A stretch of 64,000 nucleotides of DNA from Nocardia cyriacigeorgica (GTDB lineage Bacteria > Actinomycetota > Actinomycetes > Mycobacteriales > Mycobacteriaceae), in the NCBI RefSeq assembly GCF_010868145.1, contig NZ_JAAGUY010000026.1:1-64000 (forward strand), given 5' to 3'. Below the pieces are notes generated by a model. That model saw nothing but the letters and a program-made list of their open reading frames with translations, was not told the DNA's origin and searched no databases. Of this stretch, positions 59,325-64,000 are shown piece after piece. The position numbers and the translations under genes are program-made. How positions within the stretch are numbered: the stretch's first letter is position 1; every line of letters begins with the position of its first letter.

Positions 59325-60248
59325 TCACCGACCTGTCTCGGCGGTAGACCGGCGGGCGATCGCCAGGAGGTCGCGTGCCGGCCCCGTCGGCCGGGTACCC
59401 GCGGGCCATACCGCACGCAGCACGCGGTCGAGTTCGAGCCCGGTCACGGTGGGTGCCACCAAAGTCCCCGCCGCCACCTCGGCCGCGACCGCGAGTGAAC
59501 TGAGCACAGCGGGCCCGACACCTGCGGCAACGGCCGATTTGATCGCGGTCACCGACGACGCCTCCAAAGCCACAGCTGGACGCGCGCCCGGCCGCGCCCG
59601 AGCCAGCGCGTATTCGAACCAGTTGAGCGTGCCGGACCCGGCTTCCCGTTGCAGTAGTGGCGTTTCGACCAGCTCATCGATCCCCACCGAACCCCGCCGG
59701 GCCCATCGATGCCCGGGCGAGACCACCACCACCAAGCGATCCTTGCCCACCACCCGGCTGTCCAACCCGGCGAAGCTCTGCCTGCTCTCGATGAACCCGA
59801 TCGCCGCCCGGCCATCGAGTACCGCTTGCGCGACCTCCGCCGAGTTGCCGGATTCGAGTGCGATGGTGAGGTCGGCCGTCGAGGCACGCAGCGTCGTCAG
59901 CCAGCCGGGGAACAGGTATTCGGCGATGGTCTGGCTTGCGGCGACGCGCAGTCGGGAGTCACGTTCGGCGCGCAAGGTGTCGATACCGGCGTCCAACTGG
60001 CCGGCCGCGTCGATGACGGCACGCGCCCATTCCACGATGAGCGCGCCCGCGCGGGTGGGGCGGGAGCCGAGCGTGGTGCGTTCCAGTACCGGTACACCGA
60101 CCAGCTTCTCCAGGGTGCGGATGCGTGAGGACGCCGACGGCTGGCTGATCCCGTGCGCCTGCGCAGCACGGCCGAGGCTGCCGAGCTCGACCACCGACAG
60201 CAGCAGGTCGAGCGCGGCGAGATCCGGCACCCGCGGCGACAAAGGCAT
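59325..60248 (-). CDS. LysR-family regulator of the divergent TDT transporter
   Basis: A 307-residue LysR-type regulator. N-terminal winged HTH (residues about 8-65: LDLLLSVVELGSLGRAAQAH, then GISQPSASSRIRTLEKLVGV) and the periplasmic-binding-like effector domain (about 95-300: RLRVAASQTIAEYLFPGWLT; AAIGFIESRQSFAGLDSRVV; LLQREAGSGTLNWFEYAL). The ATG at 60248 lies six bases after TAGAAT on the minus strand, suggesting a leaderless message. Only 70 bases separate it from the divergent transporter, with two overlapping palindromes, so it very likely autoregulates and controls the transporter in response to an organic acid or similar ligand. Confidence 0.93.
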   Translation of the reverse strand: MPLSPRVPDLAALDLLLSVVELGSLGRAAQAHGISQPSASSRIRTLEKLVGVPVLERTTLGSRPTRAGALIVEWARAVIDAAGQLDAGIDTLRAERDSRLRVAASQTIAEYLFPGWLTTLRASTADLTIALESGNSAEVAQAVLDGRAAIGFIESRQSFAGLDSRVVGKDRLVVVVSPGHRWARRGSVGIDELVETPLLQREAGSGTLNWFEYALARARPGARPAVALEASSVTAIKSAVAAGVGPAVLSSLAVAAEVAAGTLVAPTVTGLELDRVLRAVWPAGTRPTGPARDLLAIARRSTAETGR

Positions 60249-60271
60249 AGAACCATTCTATGTACCCATAG
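60246..60271. promoter_or_regulatory. LysR operator: two overlapping palindromes
   Basis: CATAGAA (60246-60252) and TTCTATG (60256-60262) make a perfect 7-bp inverted repeat with a CCA spacer across the LysR start codon. CTATG (60258-60262) and CATAG (60267-60271) make a second one sharing its arm. This pair of half-sites is what a tetrameric LysR protein needs. Confidence 0.65.
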
Positions 60272-60318
60272 GACTGCGGCGACTACCCGGCACAGCGGTG
60301 TCGCGCGAGCCTGGTTTC

Positions 60319-61455
60319 ATGACCCTCACCGCGACCCGCGTCTCCGACGTCGGACGCAGCGCACCCGCGCGCACCGACGCGCTGGCCCATATCGGCCTGA
60401 ACTGGTTCGCGATCGTCATGGGCACCGGGATCGTCGCCAATGCCGCGGCCACCTTGCCGATCCACGTGCCCGGGCTGCGTGCAGCGGCCACGGCGATGTG
60501 GATACTGGCCGCTCTGCTGTTGGTCACACTCGGCGTGGCGTGGGCGGTGCGGGGAGTTCGTCACCGCGGGCACGTCCGGGCCGAACGCGATCATCCGATC
60601 CTCGCCCACTTCTCCGGTGCGCCGCCGATGGCGCTGCTCACCGTCGGCGCGGGGGCAATGCTGCTCGGCAAGGATGTCATCGGCGAGACAGCGGCCGTGA
60701 CGCTGGACTGGATCCTGTGGCCGCTGGGCACCGCCCTTGGCTTGGCGACGGCGTTCGCGGTGCCGTATCGGATGATCACCCGCACCCCGGCGGGCACCGG
60801 GGACGCGGCATTCGGCGGATGGTTGATGCCGGTCGTTCCACCGATGGTCTCGGCGGCCACCGGAGTATTGCTGCTCCCGCACACCCCGCCCGGCCAAGCG
60901 CGCCTGACGTTGCTTGCCTGCTGTGGCGCCATGTTCGGCCTGAGCCTGATCGCCGCTCTGGTCACCACGACCATGATCTGGTCCCGGCTGATGCATTTCG
61001 GCGCACCGGCCGCAGGTCTGGTGCCCACGCTGTGGATCGTGCTCGGACCGCTCGGTCAGTCGGTGACCGCGGCCGGCGCGATGGCCGATGCCGCGCCCGC
61101 GGTCGTTCCAGCACAGGAGGCGGGCGGGTTAGTTGTCGCCGCGACCGTCTTCGGCATCGCGACGTGGGGTTTCGCCATGCTGTGGTTGGCGCTGGCTCTC
61201 GCCGTCACCGTGCGAACGATCCGCGCGGGTGCGCTCGGTTTCTCACTGACCTGGTGGGGATTCACTTTCCCCCTCGGCACCTGTGTCACCGGCAGCACCG
61301 CCCTGTTCCACCACACCGGCGCCGACGTGTTCGCCGTCGCGGCAGTGGCGTTGTACGCACTACTGGTCGCTGCCTGGTGGACGGTCGCACCGCGGACGGT
61401 GCTCGGAGTGCGCGACCATTCCCTGCTACGACCCGCCGCCCCGACGCCGGCGTGA
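60319..61455 (+). CDS. TDT/SLAC1-family transporter (TehA/Mae1 type)
   Basis: A 378-residue membrane protein of the tellurite-resistance/dicarboxylate transporter (TDT) family with ten predicted transmembrane helices. Family marks: LNWFAIVMGTGIVANAAATL at the N-terminus, HPILAHFSGAPPMALLTVGA (about residue 95-115), LMPVVPPMVSAATGVLLLP (~173), and TWWGFTFPLGTCVTGSTALF near the C-terminal end. Members are anion channels or carriers for malate, sulfite, tellurite or nitrate. The ATG at 60319 gives the standard opening; no strong ribosome site is visible. Divergent LysR control suggests an organic acid or sulfite cargo. Confidence 0.92.
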   Translation: MTLTATRVSDVGRSAPARTDALAHIGLNWFAIVMGTGIVANAAATLPIHVPGLRAAATAMWILAALLLVTLGVAWAVRGVRHRGHVRAERDHPILAHFSGAPPMALLTVGAGAMLLGKDVIGETAAVTLDWILWPLGTALGLATAFAVPYRMITRTPAGTGDAAFGGWLMPVVPPMVSAATGVLLLPHTPPGQARLTLLACCGAMFGLSLIAALVTTTMIWSRLMHFGAPAAGLVPTLWIVLGPLGQSVTAAGAMADAAPAVVPAQEAGGLVVAATVFGIATWGFAMLWLALALAVTVRTIRAGALGFSLTWWGFTFPLGTCVTGSTALFHHTGADVFAVAAVALYALLVAAWWTVAPRTVLGVRDHSLLRPAAPTPA

Positions 61456-61626
61456 TCATCGCCACCGGATAACCGCAGCTCACCTGGTGCGCCCTTGGTG
61501 AGTGAACGGGCGAACCCCCAGCCTGACCACCATTTCCGTACCCGAACAGTAGATCCACCCCTGCGGAGCTGGGCAAAACTCCCAATCATGGGAAGTAGGT
61601 ACGGTGTTTGCAGACGCGAAATCGGA

Positions 61627-61651
61627 CATCTACTATTCAGTTACGTAGATG
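61627..61651. promoter_or_regulatory. Palindrome CATCTAC-N11-GTAGATG in an AT-rich island
   Basis: CATCTAC (61627-61633) and GTAGATG (61645-61651) are perfect inverted repeats with an 11-base AT-rich spacer (TATTCAGTTAC). The site sits in the lowest-GC part of the intergenic region. Regulator and target are unknown; it lies 385 bases before the nuclease gene. Confidence 0.4.
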
Positions 61652-61824
61652 AAAGCTTGGTCTGGACGGAAGCCCAGACCGCCAGCGTCACGACGAGTTC
61701 GCGCTCGTGCGACACGACACCCCGGGACTACCCCCTCATCAGCCTCGAGGTGTCGTGGCGCGGCCGGTCTGGACAACCGGCGGCCCCTCAGTCGCGCGGG
61801 CGGTCACCGAATTCGCCCGTGGCA

Positions 61825-61868
61825 AACCATCCCCGGATCGGCGCCGGCACGCCGGTCCGGGGATGGTT
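61825..61868 (+). other. Long hairpin upstream of the HNH nuclease gene
   Basis: A perfect 13-bp stem pairs AACCATCCCCGGA (61825-61837) with TCCGGGGATGGTT (61856-61868); the 18-base loop contains further CGGC/GCCGG pairing. There is no T-run. It may be a terminator for the upstream transporter, a structured leader or part of a small RNA. Confidence 0.5.
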
Positions 61869-62035
61869 CACGTGACCACCGGTTGCGATGTGCGTAATCT
61901 CATACCTGTCAGTGCCTTCGACAGCACGCGGCACCGGGTAGCTTGACGCCCGGTAATTTTCGGCGCAGGACAAGGAAGTCAGTTGAGTTTCACCGCACTC
62001 CAGATCGGTTCCTCCGTCCGCGCCGAGGTCACGCG

Positions 62036-62812
62036 GTGAACGAACTACTCTCCCGCACATCCGGCCGGACCCGCACGATCATCGCCGCCGCCGTCTGCCT
62101 CATCGCGCTCGCCATCGTTGGCTACGGCTATGTCGACGATATGTTCGCCAAGCGTGGCGCCGGTTCCGCTGGCGCGGCAACGACTTCCGGGCGTGATGTC
62201 AGCGAACTGCTCGGCCGCCTCAGCGTTGCCGCCGAAGGTTCGATGAACGGCTACAGCCGGGAGAACTTCCCGCACTGGGATTCCAACAAACCCGAACACG
62301 GCTTCGGCCCCGAGTTCGCTCAGTACAGCAAATGCACCACCCGCGAGGTGATGATGCTGCGTGACGCCACCGGCAAGGTCACTCTCGATGCGAAGACCTG
62401 CGACCTGACGGTGGGTGCAGACGGCGGCTGGCGCGACCAGTACGGCTTCACCGACCGTAAGACCGGGCAACTAAAGCCGTATAAGTGGATGACCGACCCC
62501 GCCTCGGTCGATGCCGAGCACATCGTCCCCCTTGCCGAGGCCTGGCGTTCGGGCGCGGACAAACTCGACGAACCCACCCGCCGCCGCATCGCCAACGATG
62601 CGGGCAACCTCATCGCCTCCGACCCATCGGCCAACCGCTCCAAGGGGGACCAGGACGCCGCACACTACCTCCCACCGGGCAATTTCCGGTGTGGCTATAT
62701 CGATCACTACATCAAGATCAAGGTAAAATACGGCCTCACCGCCGACCCCGACGAGCAGAAGGCCCTCCGCACCGCCGTGGACGACTGTGTCAAGCGAGGA
62801 GAATTCCTATAA
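62036..62812 (+). CDS. Membrane-anchored HNH nuclease family protein (DUF1524/GmrSD-like)
   Basis: A 258-residue protein with one N-terminal membrane helix (RTIIAAAVCLIALAIVGYGY, residues about 12-31), so the nuclease part faces outside the cytoplasm. The nuclease core holds the HNH-like motif VDAEHIVPLAEAWRSG (about residue 160-175) and NLIASDPSANRSKGDQD (~195-211), typical of secreted actinobacterial HNH proteins, with four Cys (SKCTTREVMM; KTCDLTVG; FRCGYID; DDCVKRGEF) likely in disulfides. The GTG at 62036 follows GAGG at seven bases. It could degrade extracellular DNA for nutrition or in competition. Its stop (TAA) overlaps a probable ATA start of the next gene. Confidence 0.88.
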   Translation: MNELLSRTSGRTRTIIAAAVCLIALAIVGYGYVDDMFAKRGAGSAGAATTSGRDVSELLGRLSVAAEGSMNGYSRENFPHWDSNKPEHGFGPEFAQYSKCTTREVMMLRDATGKVTLDAKTCDLTVGADGGWRDQYGFTDRKTGQLKPYKWMTDPASVDAEHIVPLAEAWRSGADKLDEPTRRRIANDAGNLIASDPSANRSKGDQDAAHYLPPGNFRCGYIDHYIKIKVKYGLTADPDEQKALRTAVDDCVKRGEFL

Positions 62813-63072
62813 GCGACATCATCGAGCTCACCACCGCGGCTGCCGTCATGACCGAAGAGGAAGGAACGGTATCCGGCGACCTCGATGTCACCGTCGACGC
62901 ATCCGGTAAGGGCCTGGTCCGCTACCGCGACACCGAAACCTGGTACACCATCGGCAACCTCGACGCCGAACCCACCCGCGTCTGGTCCTCGGTCACCCAA
63001 CTCGTGACCGCGATCGAAGCGGGGATCGGCGCTCGCGACGCCGCGGGCAACACGATCCCGTTCGAGGCCTGA
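62809..63072 (+). CDS. Small protein coupled to the HNH nuclease, probable ATA start (87 aa)
   Basis: A small acidic protein of unknown family, ending ...SSVTQLVTAIEAGIGARDAA and PFEA. A strong Shine-Dalgarno GAGGAG (62796-62801) stands exactly seven bases before ATA at 62809, read as xSDIIELTTAAAVMTEEEGT. This ATA overlaps the nuclease stop as ATAA, as if an ancestral ATGA junction had changed G to A. The first ATG in frame is at 62848 and has no ribosome site; it would give 74 residues. The tight coupling suggests a partner of the nuclease, for instance an immunity or accessory protein, but that is inference. A terminator follows 7 bases after the stop. Confidence 0.65.
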   Translation: MSDIIELTTAAAVMTEEEGTVSGDLDVTVDASGKGLVRYRDTETWYTIGNLDAEPTRVWSSVTQLVTAIEAGIGARDAAGNTIPFEA

Positions 63073-63079
63073 CGCCGAA

Positions 63080-63108
63080 AGGTGGACCGACAGTGTGCCG
63101 GTCCACCT
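63080..63108. terminator. Hairpin between convergent small gene and FAD monooxygenase
   Basis: A perfect 10-bp stem pairs AGGTGGACCG (63080-63089) with CGGTCCACCT (63099-63108) around a 9-base loop, directly between the convergent stop codons. It is a likely bidirectional terminator, though without a T-run. Confidence 0.65.
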
Positions 63109-63117
63109 GAGCGACGA

Positions 63118-64000
63118 TCAGCAGGCCACGCCAACCGCCACGTCGTCCTGAACCGGTGCGTCCCAATCAATGCGGTAGCGCTGCTCCGCCCCCGATGTCT
63201 TCTCCGGGTTCATCACGGTTTTCACCATGATCGGCATGAGCATCCGCATGATCTTGCGGACGATCGGGCCGGGGGTTTTGGAGTGGTTGATCTTGGCGGC
63301 ACGCGCGGCGACGCCTTCCACCCGACTGCGCCGCAGCCTTTCGTAGATGGCGAAAGCGTCGGTGGCAGTGGGCAGATCCCGCAGGCACCGCGCCAACTGC
63401 ACGGCGCTCTCGATCGCCAGCGACGCACCCTGACCAGAGCTGTTGGACGGCGCGTGCACGGAATCGCCCACCAGCACCATCCGTCCGCGATACCAGTGCG
63501 GGACCGGGGGCATGATGTGCAGGGCGCCGGTGATCTGGAGCTGATCCGCGGTGGTGGCGCGGGCCAGCTGACCACCGGGAGTGTCCTCGGCGTAGGTGTC
63601 ACGCAGTACCGACAGCCAGTGCTCGGCCGGGATCGCGCGGGCGTCGGTCAGCGACAGGTACTGCTTGTGCGGCAGGTTCGCACCCCACGCGATCCGCCCC
63701 TCGCCCTCGGGCCAGTACAGGTAGTAGGCGCGCTTGCCGAACGCGAAAACCATGGTCTCGGACGGGGTGTCGATGGCGGCTTCGGTGAGCGCGCCGAAGC
63801 CGAGCATGCCGGTGTACTCCGGTCCCGGTGCATCGGGATCGATCAGTTCACGCACGGTGGAGCGAATCCCGTCGGCGCCGATCAGCACCTCGGCGGTGGC
63901 GGTGCTGCCGTCGGTGAAGTGGGCGGTGACACCGTCGGCGTGCTCGTCGACGGCGACCAGCCGCTTGTCGTATTCGAACGGCACGCCCGCTTCGATCGCG
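63118..64000 (-). CDS. FAD-dependent aromatic-type monooxygenase, C-terminal part (runs off the window)
   Basis: At least 294 residues of a class A flavoprotein monooxygenase (PHBH fold). The N-terminal FAD-binding Rossmann part lies beyond the window edge, and the frame is open to base 64000. Visible marks are the DG motif LIGADGIRSTVRELI and the second FAD motif LVGDSVHAPSNSSGQGASLA (GDxxH...P...GQG), followed by IESAVQLARCLRDLP. The C-terminus VRKIMRMLMPIMVKTVMNPE is helical. Substrates of relatives include phenolic compounds, polyketides and rifamycin-like antibiotics; none can be chosen here. Confidence 0.88.
   Translation of the reverse strand, partial: AIEAGVPFEYDKRLVAVDEHADGVTAHFTDGSTATAEVLIGADGIRSTVRELIDPDAPGPEYTGMLGFGALTEAAIDTPSETMVFAFGKRAYYLYWPEGEGRIAWGANLPHKQYLSLTDARAIPAEHWLSVLRDTYAEDTPGGQLARATTADQLQITGALHIMPPVPHWYRGRMVLVGDSVHAPSNSSGQGASLAIESAVQLARCLRDLPTATDAFAIYERLRRSRVEGVAARAAKINHSKTPGPIVRKIMRMLMPIMVKTVMNPEKTSGAEQRYRIDWDAPVQDDVAVGVAC

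Larger units (their letters stand above)
61456..62035. other. Gene-free region before the HNH nuclease gene
   Basis: A 580-base stretch with no convincing gene. A 126-codon open frame at 61495-61875 has odd codon use, no family features and no ribosome site. The part at 61590-61670 is AT-rich and carries a 7-bp inverted repeat; the part at 61825-61868 forms a strong hairpin. Both are listed separately. The region could hold a degraded gene, a small RNA or the long leader of the nuclease gene. Confidence 0.55.

Noticed and set aside
61495..61875. A 126-codon open frame in the region before the HNH gene
   Set aside because: No ribosome site, no family features, irregular codon use, and it crosses both the AT-rich palindrome and the hairpin.

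Overview
The window is one continuous stretch of a high-GC actinobacterial chromosome, most likely Nocardia or a close mycolic-acid-producing relative. The evidence is a single-polypeptide type I fatty acid synthase next to acpS, a complete yrbE-mce lipid-import operon, an EthA-type Baeyer-Villiger monooxygenase, an EphD-like hydrolase, and small families typical of Corynebacteriales (DUF3618, DUF5313, Rv3235-like, Excalibur). The assignment rests on recognising protein families by eye; no database search was possible. No insertion sequence, integrase, phage block or CRISPR array was seen.

Layout. 1-4.3 kb: end of a lytic transglycosylase gene (behind a 67-bp fold-back repeat at the window edge), a MarR regulator with its operator, an acyltransferase-3/SGNH membrane enzyme, an Excalibur secreted protein and a DUF3618 protein. 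4.4-7.6 kb: Bcp peroxiredoxin, then a TetR-controlled DrrAB-like ABC exporter with a long palindromic operator. 7.6-20.3 kb: a membrane protein with a proline-rich tail, a TetR regulator, acpS and the 9.4-kb fas gene, preceded by tandem palindromes and a tRNA-Leu(UAG). 20.5-29.1 kb: a PucR-type regulator, then two divergent transcription units: tetR plus an ABC1/UbiB kinase on one strand; EphD-like hydrolase, D-aminoacylase-like amidohydrolase, PF10118 putative diiron protein and flavin/2Fe-2S reductase on the other, with 4-base overlaps at two of its three junctions.

29.2-48.6 kb: mostly single-gene units. These are a VOC protein, ilvD, a Gly/Tyr-repeat secreted protein, a TPR-like protein, DUF72, Rrf2 plus MFS, an SDR, Rv3235-like, YdjM-like, a PAS-GGDEF cyclase, a DUF574 methyltransferase, an EthA-like monooxygenase divergent from an AraC regulator, VIT/CCC1, a TetR-controlled DUF6670-like gene, and an OhrR-like MarR with DUF5313. 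48.7-56.7 kb: yrbEA-yrbEB-mceA to mceF, all joined by 4-base overlaps except yrbEB-mceA. mceD is interrupted by an in-frame TAG. 57.2-64 kb: a membrane protein, a PhoU-like protein, a LysR regulator divergent from a TDT/SLAC1 transporter, a membrane-anchored HNH nuclease overlapped by a small gene that appears to start at ATA, and a truncated FAD monooxygenase.

Two themes stand out. Lipid and cell-envelope metabolism dominates: fas-acpS, mce, EphD-like, acyltransferase and EthA-like. Many small regulatory circuits carry visible palindromic operators next to a MarR, TetR, AraC, LysR or Rrf2 gene. The best candidates for something undescribed are the putative diiron/reductase/hydrolase/UbiB cluster at 22-29 kb, the tandem palindromes upstream of fas, the stop-interrupted mceD, and the ATA-start overlap gene.
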